NCBI RefSeq assembly: GCF_002160135.1
Contig: NZ_NFJZ01000002.1
Span: 366,547-430,546, forward strand
DNA length: 64,000 nucleotides
From: Lachnoclostridium sp. An196
GTDB taxonomy: Bacteria; Bacillota; Clostridia; Lachnospirales; Lachnospiraceae
Direction: 5' to 3'
The position numbers were made by a program, and so were the translations under genes. The notes beneath the pieces were generated by a model. That model searched no databases, had not been told where the DNA came from, and saw only the letters and a program-made list of their open reading frames with translations. Shown piece by piece: positions 42,928-51,602 of the stretch (positions are counted from its first letter, which is position 1; each line of letters begins with the position of its first letter).

Positions 42928-43302
42928 ATGAAATATCCCACAGGCTTATCTGAAAATGAATGGTATATCATGCAGGTGCTCTGGGATCACGCGCCGGCTT
43001 CGCTGCGGGAGATCTGCGAGGCGCTGGAGCCGGTAAAAGGGTGGAGCCGTCATGCGGTGACGTCTTTTCTGAAGCGGATGCTGGAGAAAGGCGCGGTCTC
43101 TGTGGACGAAAGCGGGAAAGTGCGGACCTATTCCCCGGTATGGAGCAGAGAAGAGACGATCCGGGAGGAGACGGACTCCATCATGGAACGGGTGTATCAC
43201 GGAGATCTGCTGCTGATGGTCAGCAATGCCGTACAGGGGCGTAAGGTATCGGAGGAGGAGATTGAAGAGCTGAAAAAGATCCTGGATCGTCTGGGGGATT
43301 AG
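42928..43302 (+). CDS. blaI: BlaI/MecI-type repressor
   Basis: A 124-residue winged-helix repressor. The ATG at 42928 follows AAGGAGGG. LSENEWYIMQVLWDHAPASL and WSRHAVTSFLKRMLEKGAV are the family's conserved DNA-binding helices, and VDESGKVRTYSPVW the wing. The C-terminal dimerisation part has the usual ANAVQGRKVSEEEIEELKKI type helix (SNAVQGRKV here). In the known systems the M56 protease encoded next triggers loss of the repressor. No beta-lactamase or altered PBP gene is adjacent, so the regulated target is probably something else. Confidence 0.9.
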   Translation: MKYPTGLSENEWYIMQVLWDHAPASLREICEALEPVKGWSRHAVTSFLKRMLEKGAVSVDESGKVRTYSPVWSREETIREETDSIMERVYHGDLLLMVSNAVQGRKVSEEEIEELKKILDRLGD

Positions 43303-43315
43303 AGGGGGTGCCGTG

Positions 43316-45688
43316 ATGAGATTCTGGTATTTTGCAGTCAGCGCCGGGCTGCTGGTCCTGCTGGTGCTGGCGATTCAGAAAAAGTGGCGGAATCAGCTTT
43401 CCGCCAAAGCGAGATATGCGCTGTGGATCCTTCCGATGATCCGCCTGCTGATTCCCTTTGGCATGGCGGAACTTCCGGAAGGAAACGTGATGAGCCTTCC
43501 CTATGCGGCGTTTGAATATACAGTGAATGCATTTCGGGAAGGAGATATGGCGGACCAGGGCGGAGAGATTCCGGCAGGAAGCGCATCCGGAGAGAGAAAT
43601 CAGGATGCGGAGACCTCCGGCGCAGGAGGGGCGGCGTTTCCGGCGGGCCCGGAAGAGGACATTCAGACAGACAGGGAAACGCAGTCCGCGCAGGAAACAG
43701 AGTCAAATGCCGTGCAGCAGCCGCAGGCCGGAATCCCGGCGGGAATATCCTGGGTCTCCATGGCGTCGGGAGTCCTGTGGGCGTGCGGCAGTGTGATTTT
43801 GGGAGCATATGCATTCCGGAGTAATTGGAAATTAAAGAAAATGACATCTGCCAGATGTCAAATAAGAAAGCATGGCAGACTTCCGGTATATGTGGGAGAG
43901 ATTCCGGGAACGCCCTGTCTGTTCGGAGTTCTCCGCCCGTGTGTCCTGATGAGCAGCGCCATATGGGAAGATGAAGAAGTGCGCCGTTATGCGCTGCGGC
44001 ATGAGGCAGAGCATTATCGCCAGAAAGACCATATCTGGTCGTTTGTGAGAGTGCTGTTCTGCGTTGTCTACTGGTGGCATCCTCTGGTGTGGCTGGGAGT
44101 GATCCGTTCCCGGGAAGACGCAGAACTGGCCTGTGACGAAGGCGTCATAAGGGGCTGTAAAAGACTGGAAAAGAAAGAGTACGGCCTGGCGCTGCTTAAA
44201 ATCCTGGAATATGCGGGAAAAGGGCCATCGCCCTTATGCGGAGCCACCGCCATGCGGGGCGGACAGGGAAATATACGCCGCAGGCTGGAGGCGATGGTGG
44301 ACGCGCCGTCCACAAAGACGGTACCTTTCGCGGCTTCTTTCCTTATCCTGACCGGTGCGCTGCTGGCCGGATGTACTGTGTTGCCTGACACAGCGCAGAT
44401 GCGGGTGGAAGTAAATCCGGATAAAGCGGCTGTCTACACACTGGAGGCGGATTATCATATGGATCTCCCGGGAAATACGCCGGGCCGGCTGCTGTATTTT
44501 GAGGTCTATGAGTACGGAGAGAAGACGGGATCTTATAAAGTGTCGTATCTGGGGCCGGAGGAACTGAAAGCGGCGGGCGAAGACGCGGACCTGACGGTCC
44601 GGTTCGGACAGCAGTGGGACTTGGGACTGTGGAATTACCTGGAGATCACGGAAGAAAAAGCGGTGGACCGCGAAACCTATTATTTTCCGCCGCTGGAAGG
44701 CAATCCGGGTTTTGCCGATTCTGCGCTCTGGAATGATGGAGCGCTGCACAGGACAGAAAAAGATAAAGAGTATGTTCTGGCGGCGGAATTCCGCAGCGCA
44801 GGTGATATGACGGTGTCTTACGGATGTGAATATCTGACGGAAAATCCCCGGGAAGAGTGGAATGAATATTTCGACGGGATAGACAGGGCGGTACTGGTGC
44901 GCATGGTGCTGTCGGACCGTACAGAAGAAGAACTGACGGAGAAATATGGTCTGGAAGCATATGAACAGACCATAACAGAACTGCCGCGGGATGAAATAGA
45001 CTCCTTTGCACAGAGATGGCCGGACGCGTTTACGAGAAGAGACGGAACGGCGATCCGGGATTTGTCGGCACAGTCTGTACAGGAGAAAATGGAAGAAGAC
45101 GGTCTTCTGTATGCGGACGCGCCGGAAGCTTTTGGAGATTCCAGTCCCTGGCCGTGGGCAAAAGAGACAGGAGCCATGAACTACCGGATTCTGGAAGCGG
45201 ATGAAAACGGCATAGAGATCCTCTATTATGCCATGGACTCCACGCCGCATATGGCGGTATGGCGGGAGAGCCTTTCCCTGGTCTATGTAAACGGCGCATA
45301 CCAGGCGATCGGGGAAGAACTGCAGTATCTGGATCAGATCTCCACCGCGGCGGAATATTTTCAGGCATACCCGGATGGAATCATCAGCGGGACCCGGATG
45401 GATTATACTTCCAACGGGCTGGGAGAGATCTTGAATGATAATGCGCTGCAGAATCCGGAATCGGAGTTATACAGCCGGATTTTTGACCCGGAAGAAGCGG
45501 CCCGCAGCCTTTTAAATCTTTCGGATGATGTAGAGATCCGGAGGACGGGGATGATTACGGGAGCCCCTGCGCGGACGACGCTGCAGATCGTCTTTTCCGA
45601 TCAGGGATCCGTCAGTATCCGGATGGAACAGCCCTGGGGAGAAACGGGAATCTGGGTGCCCGCAAGCGCCTCTTTTGAGAATCTTTAG
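43316..45688 (+). CDS. BlaR1/MecR1-like M56 membrane protease with novel sensor region
   Basis: A 790-residue integral membrane metalloprotease of the BlaR1 class, starting 13 bases after the repressor gene. The N-terminal part holds two membrane helices, then an acidic low-complexity loop rich in Glu, Gln and Ala (about residues 75-140). The zinc motif is H229-E-A-E-H233 in RHEAEHYRQKDH, followed by helix SFVRVLFCVVYWWHPLVWLG and the conserved ELACDE. A last membrane helix ending in ALLAGCTV (about 350) leads to a 430-residue outside domain with no S-x-x-K/K-T-G penicillin-binding motifs that I can find. The sensor therefore probably does not acylate with beta-lactams and detects another signal. 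Confidence 0.85.
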   Translation: MRFWYFAVSAGLLVLLVLAIQKKWRNQLSAKARYALWILPMIRLLIPFGMAELPEGNVMSLPYAAFEYTVNAFREGDMADQGGEIPAGSASGERNQDAETSGAGGAAFPAGPEEDIQTDRETQSAQETESNAVQQPQAGIPAGISWVSMASGVLWACGSVILGAYAFRSNWKLKKMTSARCQIRKHGRLPVYVGEIPGTPCLFGVLRPCVLMSSAIWEDEEVRRYALRHEAEHYRQKDHIWSFVRVLFCVVYWWHPLVWLGVIRSREDAELACDEGVIRGCKRLEKKEYGLALLKILEYAGKGPSPLCGATAMRGGQGNIRRRLEAMVDAPSTKTVPFAASFLILTGALLAGCTVLPDTAQMRVEVNPDKAAVYTLEADYHMDLPGNTPGRLLYFEVYEYGEKTGSYKVSYLGPEELKAAGEDADLTVRFGQQWDLGLWNYLEITEEKAVDRETYYFPPLEGNPGFADSALWNDGALHRTEKDKEYVLAAEFRSAGDMTVSYGCEYLTENPREEWNEYFDGIDRAVLVRMVLSDRTEEELTEKYGLEAYEQTITELPRDEIDSFAQRWPDAFTRRDGTAIRDLSAQSVQEKMEEDGLLYADAPEAFGDSSPWPWAKETGAMNYRILEADENGIEILYYAMDSTPHMAVWRESLSLVYVNGAYQAIGEELQYLDQISTAAEYFQAYPDGIISGTRMDYTSNGLGEILNDNALQNPESELYSRIFDPEEAARSLLNLSDDVEIRRTGMITGAPARTTLQIVFSDQGSVSIRMEQPWGETGIWVPASASFENL

Positions 45689-45717
45689 TTGTTTTTTACA
45701 CGGAAATTCTTTATACT
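45689..45717 (+). promoter_or_regulatory. Promoter of the L,D-transpeptidase gene
   Basis: TTGTTT (45689-45694), 17 bases and TATACT (45712-45717). A GC-rich inverted repeat, GTGGG to CCCAC, lies between it and the start codon. Confidence 0.6.
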
Positions 45718-45802
45718 GATAGAGTCAGTACCTGGGTGGGACTGCCTCGGGATTTGTCCTGCGGCGGCCCCACCAGTATTTATAGAAAGGACAGGAGAAA
45801 AC

Positions 45803-47299
45803 ATGGCTAAAAAAGGCAAGAAAAAGGGATTTTCCGTGTTATGGATATTGTTGCTGATCCTGCTCCTGGCGGCGGCCGCCGTCTACGGAGGAGGCGTGTA
45901 TTATTATCATAATCATTTCCTGAAAGGGACGGTGATCGACCGGATCGACGTGTCTGATATGACCGTGCAGGAGCTGGAGGAACAGGTTCAGGATTATTTC
46001 CTGAGAATCATTGAGCGGCAGTCAGACGGGACTACGCTGGAGGAAGATATCCAGGGAAGGGATATTTCCCTGGGATATGGCTCCACAGAGCCGTTGGAAG
46101 AAATACTGGAGCAGCAGAATAAGTGGCTCTGGTTTCTTCCCGCGGAGGCGGAATATGAGATGGACGGACTGATAACCTACGACGAAGAGGCGCTGGAAGA
46201 AAGGATTCAGGCGCTCAGCGGCTTTCAGAGCGATTTTGCCGTTGCGCCGACAGACGCCTATATCTCTGATTATACGTCAGAGAATGGTTTCCAGATAGTG
46301 TCTGAGACACAGGGGAACGAGCTGGATTATGACCTTACGCTGGAAGCAATCCGGTCCGCGGTGGACAGCCTGGAAGAACAGGTGGATCTGGATCAGGAAG
46401 GATGCTACCATGTACCGCAGGTTACTTCCGATAATGAGCAGCTTCTGGCGACTCTGGAAAAATTACAGAATTATGCGAATGTGACGATTACCTATACTTT
46501 TGGAGACAGTAAAGAAGTGCTTGACGGCGCCACGATCAGTACCTGGCTGCATGTGGACGGATTTGAAGTAGAGCTGGATCAGGAGAAAGTAGAGGAGTAT
46601 GTGGCTACCCTCCGGAAAAAATACGACACGATCTTCCGCTCCAGGACATTTATGACCAGCTATGGTCAGGAAATCACGATTGATACCGGTGATTACGGCT
46701 GGTGGATGAACTACGGACAGGAGGCTGTGGAACTGGCGGAGATGATCGAAAACGGAGAGAGCGGGGAACGTACGCCGGTTTACTACCAGACGGCGGCTTC
46801 CTATGGGACGCCTGATTATGGAGACACTTATGTGGAGATTAATCTGACTGCACAGCACCTTTTCTTTTATCAGGACGGAGTTCTGATTCTGGAATCGGAT
46901 TTTGTGTCGGGCAACGCTTCCCGCGGATATGATACGCCGGACGGGGTGTACAGTATTACATATAAACAGCGCAACGCAACGCTGACAGGAGAGAATTATG
47001 AGACTCCGGTATCCTACTGGATGCCCTTTAACGGAAACATAGGTATGCATGACGCCAGCTGGAGAAGTTCCTTCGGGGGAGATATTTATAAGACGAACGG
47101 TTCTCATGGCTGTATTAACCTGCCTCCTTCTGTGGCGCAGGAACTGTACAGTTATGTGGAAAAAGGCATGCCGGTGATCTGCTATTACCTTCCGGGCACG
47201 GAGACTGTTAAACAGGAAACGACAACTGAAGAAGGGGCGGATGCTCAGCCGGCAGCGGGAACAGAGGCGGGTTCCGGAACCTCCGCCGCGGAATCTTAG
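45803..47299 (+). CDS. L,D-transpeptidase (YkuD) with peptidoglycan-binding domains
   Basis: A 498-residue extracytoplasmic enzyme. AGGAG precedes the ATG at 45803. A Lys-rich N-terminus and one membrane helix (about residues 10-32) anchor it; two tandem helical/beta domains of the PG_binding_4 type (about 50-320, with VDVSDMTVQELEE-like repeats) precede the YkuD catalytic domain. The catalytic core S-H-G-C-I-N-L gives H435 and C437. The C-terminal tail is Thr/Glu/Ala-rich and disordered. It would form 3-3 cross-links in peptidoglycan. It is probably monocistronic. Confidence 0.92.
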   Translation: MAKKGKKKGFSVLWILLLILLLAAAAVYGGGVYYYHNHFLKGTVIDRIDVSDMTVQELEEQVQDYFLRIIERQSDGTTLEEDIQGRDISLGYGSTEPLEEILEQQNKWLWFLPAEAEYEMDGLITYDEEALEERIQALSGFQSDFAVAPTDAYISDYTSENGFQIVSETQGNELDYDLTLEAIRSAVDSLEEQVDLDQEGCYHVPQVTSDNEQLLATLEKLQNYANVTITYTFGDSKEVLDGATISTWLHVDGFEVELDQEKVEEYVATLRKKYDTIFRSRTFMTSYGQEITIDTGDYGWWMNYGQEAVELAEMIENGESGERTPVYYQTAASYGTPDYGDTYVEINLTAQHLFFYQDGVLILESDFVSGNASRGYDTPDGVYSITYKQRNATLTGENYETPVSYWMPFNGNIGMHDASWRSSFGGDIYKTNGSHGCINLPPSVAQELYSYVEKGMPVICYYLPGTETVKQETTTEEGADAQPAAGTEAGSGTSAAES

Positions 47300-47428
47300 A
47301 ATAAATGATCCCGGCAAAAGACAGGTACTTTCCAAAATTTATAAAATATTTACAAAAAACAATAGGAAAAATAGGTGAATTGTGCTAATATATTGAAAAT
47401 GAGATTTTATTTGGAAAGGAGACTTGGA

Positions 47429-48772
47429 ATGGGATATGAGGAAAAATGGAGGGAACATACAGAAAAGTATCAGAAACTGTGTGTAGAACATGACACAATA
47501 CCAGACGAATTGTTCCGGGAATACGGCGTAAACAGAGGTCTTCGCGACATCAACGGAAATGGCGTGCTTACGGGCCTGACAACGATTTCCAGGATTGATT
47601 CGTTTAAAATGGAAGACGGCAAGAAAGTTCCCTGCGACGGAAAGCTCTGGTACCGGGGCTACGATGTGACCGAACTGATCAAAAGAATTCCGAGTGATGT
47701 TTTCGGGTTTGAGAAGACGGCTTATCTGCTCCTGTTTGGCGAACTTCCGAGTCCGGAGGAGGAGAAAGATTTTGCGGATATGATTGCTTCCGGGCGGGAA
47801 CTTCCGACGAATTTCACCAGAGATGTGATTATGAAAGCGTCCAGCAAGGATATCATGAATTCCATGACACGCAGTATTCTTACTTTGGCGTCTTATGATG
47901 CGAATGCGAATTCTACGGCGGTAGACAATGTGATCCGCCAGTGCCTGAACCTGATCAGTGTATTTCCCATGCTGGCCGTATACGGCTATCATGCGTACAA
48001 CCATTATGAAAATGATGAGAGCATGTATATTCACCGTCCCAGCGCCGGTCTTTCCACAGCCGAGAACCTTCTGATGATGCTCAGACCGGATAAGAAATAT
48101 ACGCATCTGGAAGCCAAAGTGCTGGATGTGGCGCTGATGCTTCATATGGAGCATGGCGGAGGTAATAACTCCACTTTCACGACCAGAGTGGTGACTTCTT
48201 CCGGGTCCGACACATATTCGGCTATTGCCGCGGCTATGTCTTCGCTGAAAGGCCCGAAACATGGCGGCGCCAACATCAAGGTAATGGAGATGATGAACGA
48301 TATCCGTTCCCATGTACATGATTATTCTGATAAAGAAGAAGTGGCAGCTTATCTGAGCAAACTTCTGGACGGCGAAGCATTCGACGGCAAGGGCCTGATC
48401 TATGGTATGGGACATGCTGTTTATTCACTGTCCGATCCCCGTGAGCGTGTCTTCAAGAGTTTTGTGGAGCAGCTTTCCGTGGAAAAGCACAGGGAGAAAG
48501 ATATGGAGCTGTACAATAATATCGAGCTGCTGGCGCCTGAACTGATCGCAGAGAAACGCCGCATCTACAAAGGAGTCAGCCCCAATGTGGACTTCTACAG
48601 CGGATTTGTATATGAGATGCTTGGAATTCCCACGGAATTGTATACGCCGCTCTTCGCCATCGCCAGGATCGTGGGCTGGAGCGCGCACCGGATCGAAGAG
48701 ATCATCGGCATGAACAAGATCATCCGTCCGGCATATAAGAGCGTGATGAAAGAAAGAGAATTTACGGACTGA
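47429..48772 (+). CDS. gltA: Citrate synthase
   Basis: A 447-residue citrate/2-methylcitrate synthase that condenses oxaloacetate and acetyl-CoA. AAAGGAG is upstream of the ATG at 47429. Active-site residues are visible in MEHGGGNNSTFTTRV (first catalytic His), GMGHAVYSLSDPR (second His) and NVDFYSGFVYEMLG (catalytic Asp). LKGPKHGGAN and the C-terminal RIVGWSAHRIEEI are also typical. No aconitase or isocitrate dehydrogenase gene is next to it, although these three often cluster in Lachnospiraceae. It would feed 2-oxoglutarate, and hence glutamate, synthesis. Confidence 0.95.
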   Translation: MGYEEKWREHTEKYQKLCVEHDTIPDELFREYGVNRGLRDINGNGVLTGLTTISRIDSFKMEDGKKVPCDGKLWYRGYDVTELIKRIPSDVFGFEKTAYLLLFGELPSPEEEKDFADMIASGRELPTNFTRDVIMKASSKDIMNSMTRSILTLASYDANANSTAVDNVIRQCLNLISVFPMLAVYGYHAYNHYENDESMYIHRPSAGLSTAENLLMMLRPDKKYTHLEAKVLDVALMLHMEHGGGNNSTFTTRVVTSSGSDTYSAIAAAMSSLKGPKHGGANIKVMEMMNDIRSHVHDYSDKEEVAAYLSKLLDGEAFDGKGLIYGMGHAVYSLSDPRERVFKSFVEQLSVEKHREKDMELYNNIELLAPELIAEKRRIYKGVSPNVDFYSGFVYEMLGIPTELYTPLFAIARIVGWSAHRIEEIIGMNKIIRPAYKSVMKEREFTD

Positions 48773-48789
48773 TGAGCCGGTAAGACAAC

Positions 48790-48817
48790 AAAGGAGCCGC
48801 TGTGAAGCGGCTCCTTT
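48790..48817. terminator. Terminator between gltA and the DUF3048 gene
   Basis: AAAGGAGCCGCT and AGCGGCTCCTTT form a perfect 12-bp stem with a GTGA loop. It lies between convergent genes and probably serves both, although neither side has a long T-run. Confidence 0.75.
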
Positions 48818-48828
48818 GCCGTATACTT

Positions 48829-49932
48829 TTATTCAAGTACCAGTTCATCCCATCTGCTCTGAGATACCAGTCCTACATAGGTCTTTCCTACATTCAGCGT
48901 GATTTCATTGCCGTCTGCATCATAGAATTTTGTCGGATCCGTATCGGCGCCTTTAGACCAGGTCACCGGGATCGCCTTTCCTCCGGTAATATAGTAGCCT
49001 TCTCCGGACTCGTTCAGAATGTTGAACTGCATATAGCCGTTGTCATCATACTGATGATGTTCCGCGCACTGAAGAATGACATTGGTAAAAGAAAGCTGAG
49101 CGTCTCCGTTTGCCGGATCGGTGTGTTTCATGCCATATTCGGAATACAGATAGAGACCGCTGGCTTCATCATAATCCAGCTGGGACTCATTGTGCGGGAA
49201 GGGAAGATCTACCAGCGTACAATCGATGGAGTCGGATGCTGCGCCAAGATCAACCGGGCTGGACTCCGATGCGAACTGCCAGTGCGGGCCGGGATAGTAA
49301 TCGTCATATTCTGTGGAGACGCCGGTGGATTCGAAACGATCTTCCAGATCTCCGGTCATGACATACTCGGTAAATTCTCTTGGCTTGCCGTTATCTACGC
49401 GGGAAAATCCGCCGCTGAAATTTTCTACCCATGGGTTGCTCAGATAGGCGTCTATGTAAAATGGTCCGCCGTCATGCACAAGCACTGCGTTATATTCAGG
49501 CGCAATCATAAAATTGGTGGGGCGTACGCTTCGGATGCTTCCAAACTGAGTGATACTGCCCCAGTCTTTTACGATTGCCATAAAACGGGTGATTTCACCG
49601 TTCGCCGTACTGTTCATCATCTCATAGACGATATCTGCCTGCGTCATTCCATAGTGGAGCAGCGCTGTCTTTTCGTTGTCTACCATAATTGCCACCGGGC
49701 GCTGACTCTGAAGGGATTCATCGATCCATTCCCCGGTCAGTTCGCTTTTATACATTCCTTCAGGCGCTTCTTCTGCGGGCGCCGCAGCTTCTTCTTCAGG
49801 CGCTTCTTCTGTCTGACCCTCTGACACATCAGTAACAGCAGGAGCGGTCTCTTCGGATGAATTGCCGCAGCCGGTCAGAGCAGAACATGCCATAGCCGCA
49901 GCCAGGAATAGTACCAAAGTTTTTTTCTTCAT
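48829..49932 (-). CDS. DUF3048 (YerB-type) lipoprotein
   Basis: A 367-residue exported protein. The ATG at 49932 gives a lipoprotein signal, KKKTLVLFLAAAMACSALTG followed by the lipobox cysteine. A Glu/Ala-rich spacer (about residues 25-60) precedes the DUF3048 domain: RPVAIMVDNEKTALLHYGMT, DIVYEMMNSTANGEITRFMA and GSIRSVRPTNFMIAPEYNAV are its hallmark segments. The C-terminal part (GEGYYITGGKAIPVTWSKG, NVGKTYVGL) is the usual second domain. YerB proteins are widespread in Bacillota and are of unknown biochemical role. It has its own promoter and is divergent from htrA. Confidence 0.9.
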   Translation of the reverse strand: MKKKTLVLFLAAAMACSALTGCGNSSEETAPAVTDVSEGQTEEAPEEEAAAPAEEAPEGMYKSELTGEWIDESLQSQRPVAIMVDNEKTALLHYGMTQADIVYEMMNSTANGEITRFMAIVKDWGSITQFGSIRSVRPTNFMIAPEYNAVLVHDGGPFYIDAYLSNPWVENFSGGFSRVDNGKPREFTEYVMTGDLEDRFESTGVSTEYDDYYPGPHWQFASESSPVDLGAASDSIDCTLVDLPFPHNESQLDYDEASGLYLYSEYGMKHTDPANGDAQLSFTNVILQCAEHHQYDDNGYMQFNILNESGEGYYITGGKAIPVTWSKGADTDPTKFYDADGNEITLNVGKTYVGLVSQSRWDELVLE

Positions 49933-49974
49933 GTAATAGGATCCTTTCTTTTTGAAATGATTGTCGGTTTTCAC

Positions 49975-50003
49975 AGTATACACCCATTTCAATAATTTTT
50001 AAA
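49975..50003 (-). promoter_or_regulatory. Promoter of the DUF3048 gene
   Basis: On the minus strand TTTAAA (49998-50003), 17 bases and TATACT (49975-49980). The -35 box is weak. Confidence 0.4.
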
Positions 50004-50090
50004 GTATTTATCACAATTCTATCACAAATGCCTGATATATTAAAAGCACAAAAAAAGGAAAAGGTTTTTACATGGAAAGGAGAAATCATC

Positions 50091-51449
50091 ATGTATGAAG
50101 ATAATGATATGAGAAAAGATGACAGCTTTGCGACGGGCAGCTATTATGATACAAGCAGCAGCTATACACACTATGATTCCGCAGAGGCTATGAAACAGCC
50201 GAAAAAACCGAAGAAAAAAGGCGGATTCGGAAAAACGGTCGCCAAGTGCCTGGTATTGGCGCTGGTGTTCGGCAGCGTATCCGGAGCCGCGTTCACAGGC
50301 GTTCGTTACGCGGGCGGACAGCTGACAGGAGAAAGCGGCGCATCAGAGACCGCGCAGACCTCGACAACGGTTTCGCCTACCACTGTATCCACACAGAGCA
50401 ACGATGTGTACGATGTGTCTGACATTGTGGCAAACTGTATCTCATCGGTGGTTTCCATCAGCAATGTTGGCACCACGGAGTTCCAGACGATTTTCGGGAC
50501 TTACCAGCAGGAGAGCCAGTCCAGCGGATCCGGTATTATTATCGGACAGAACGATACGGAGCTGCTGATCGTGACAAACTATCACGTAATCTCCGGGGCG
50601 AATGAGCTTAGCGTATATTTCAACTCTGATAATGAGGCGGCAGATGACGCAAACGTAATCTCCGCCAGTGTAAAGGGAAGCAATGAAGACAAGGATATCG
50701 CGGTGATCGCGGTACAGCTGAGCGATATTCCGGAAGAAACCCTGAACGATATCAAGGTGGCTACAGTCGGCGATTCCACTTCATTGGAAGTAGGAGAACC
50801 GGTGGTGGCTATCGGAAACGCATACGGTTTCGGACTGTCCGTAACTTCCGGTATCGTCAGCGCATTGAACCGCGAGGTAACAGCTACCAATGAAGACGGA
50901 TCTTCCACTACCCAGCTGATGATCCAGACGGATGCGGCAATCAACCCGGGCAACAGCGGCGGAGCGCTCCTGAACAGCAAGGGCGAACTGATCGGTATCA
51001 ACTCGGTGAAATTCGTCTCTGAAGATGTAGAAGGTATGGGTTACGCGATCCCGATTTCGGATGTGGAATCCATCATCAACGAGCTGATGCTCCGGGAGAC
51101 CAGGGACAGAGTCAGCGAGGATGAGAAAGGTTATCTGGGGATCACCTGTCTGGATGTAACGGATCAGGCGTCCCAGAGTTATAATATTCCGGCCGGCGTA
51201 TATGTCAGCACCGTGACAGACGGCGCGGCCGCGCAGCAGGCGGGTATCCAGACCGGGGATATTATCACCGGAATGGAAGGCAATACGATTACCGGAAGCG
51301 ATCAGCTGATCGACCTTTTGGGTTACTATTCTGCAGGCGAGACCGTAACTCTGACCATACAGAGAGGAAACGGAACACAGTATGAAGAGATAAATGTGGA
51401 TGTGACGCTCAGCTCCGCTCAGGAAGCAGGCGCAGTGGAAACAGAATAA
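50091..51449 (+). CDS. htrA: HtrA/DegP-type serine protease
   Basis: A 452-residue membrane-anchored S1C protease for quality control outside the membrane. AAAGGAG precedes the ATG. The cytoplasmic N-terminus (about 65 residues) is rich in Ser, Tyr, Asp and Lys; one membrane helix (about 45-70, CLVLALVFGSVSGAAFTGV) follows, then a Thr/Ser-rich linker. The protease domain has H165 (TNYHVISGA), D202 (DKDIAVIAV) and S289 (NPGNSGGALLN). A single C-terminal PDZ domain (GYLGITCLDV, GAAAQQAGIQTGDIITGM) completes the usual Gram-positive HtrA layout. Confidence 0.94.
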   Translation: MYEDNDMRKDDSFATGSYYDTSSSYTHYDSAEAMKQPKKPKKKGGFGKTVAKCLVLALVFGSVSGAAFTGVRYAGGQLTGESGASETAQTSTTVSPTTVSTQSNDVYDVSDIVANCISSVVSISNVGTTEFQTIFGTYQQESQSSGSGIIIGQNDTELLIVTNYHVISGANELSVYFNSDNEAADDANVISASVKGSNEDKDIAVIAVQLSDIPEETLNDIKVATVGDSTSLEVGEPVVAIGNAYGFGLSVTSGIVSALNREVTATNEDGSSTTQLMIQTDAAINPGNSGGALLNSKGELIGINSVKFVSEDVEGMGYAIPISDVESIINELMLRETRDRVSEDEKGYLGITCLDVTDQASQSYNIPAGVYVSTVTDGAAAQQAGIQTGDIITGMEGNTITGSDQLIDLLGYYSAGETVTLTIQRGNGTQYEEINVDVTLSSAQEAGAVETE

Positions 51450-51479
51450 AGCTGTCAGTGACAGAAAGCAGCAAGGCGA

Positions 51480-51519
51480 GGCTGCCGCGGGTCCGTGAAA
51501 GGGCCGGCGACAGCCTTTT
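51480..51519 (+). terminator. Terminator after htrA
   Basis: GGCTGCCGCGGGTCC pairs with GGGCCGGCGACAGCC (13 of 15 positions) over a GTGAAA loop and is followed by TTTT. Confidence 0.75.
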
Positions 51520-51542
51520 GGCATAATTCATAAAAAGTTTAC

Positions 51543-51571
51543 TTGTACCCCCTTGCGGGATGTTTTATAAT
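51543..51571 (+). promoter_or_regulatory. Promoter of the clpX gene
   Basis: TTGTAC (51543-51548), 17 bases and TATAAT (51566-51571). It is 32 bases before the start codon. Confidence 0.75.
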
Positions 51572-51602
51572 TTGTTGTGTTAGAAAAGGGGAATTACAAT
51601 CT

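Noticed and set aside
43316..45688. Beta-lactam sensor function for the M56 protein
   Set aside because: No penicillin-binding motifs were found in the outside domain, so a beta-lactam sensor label was not used.
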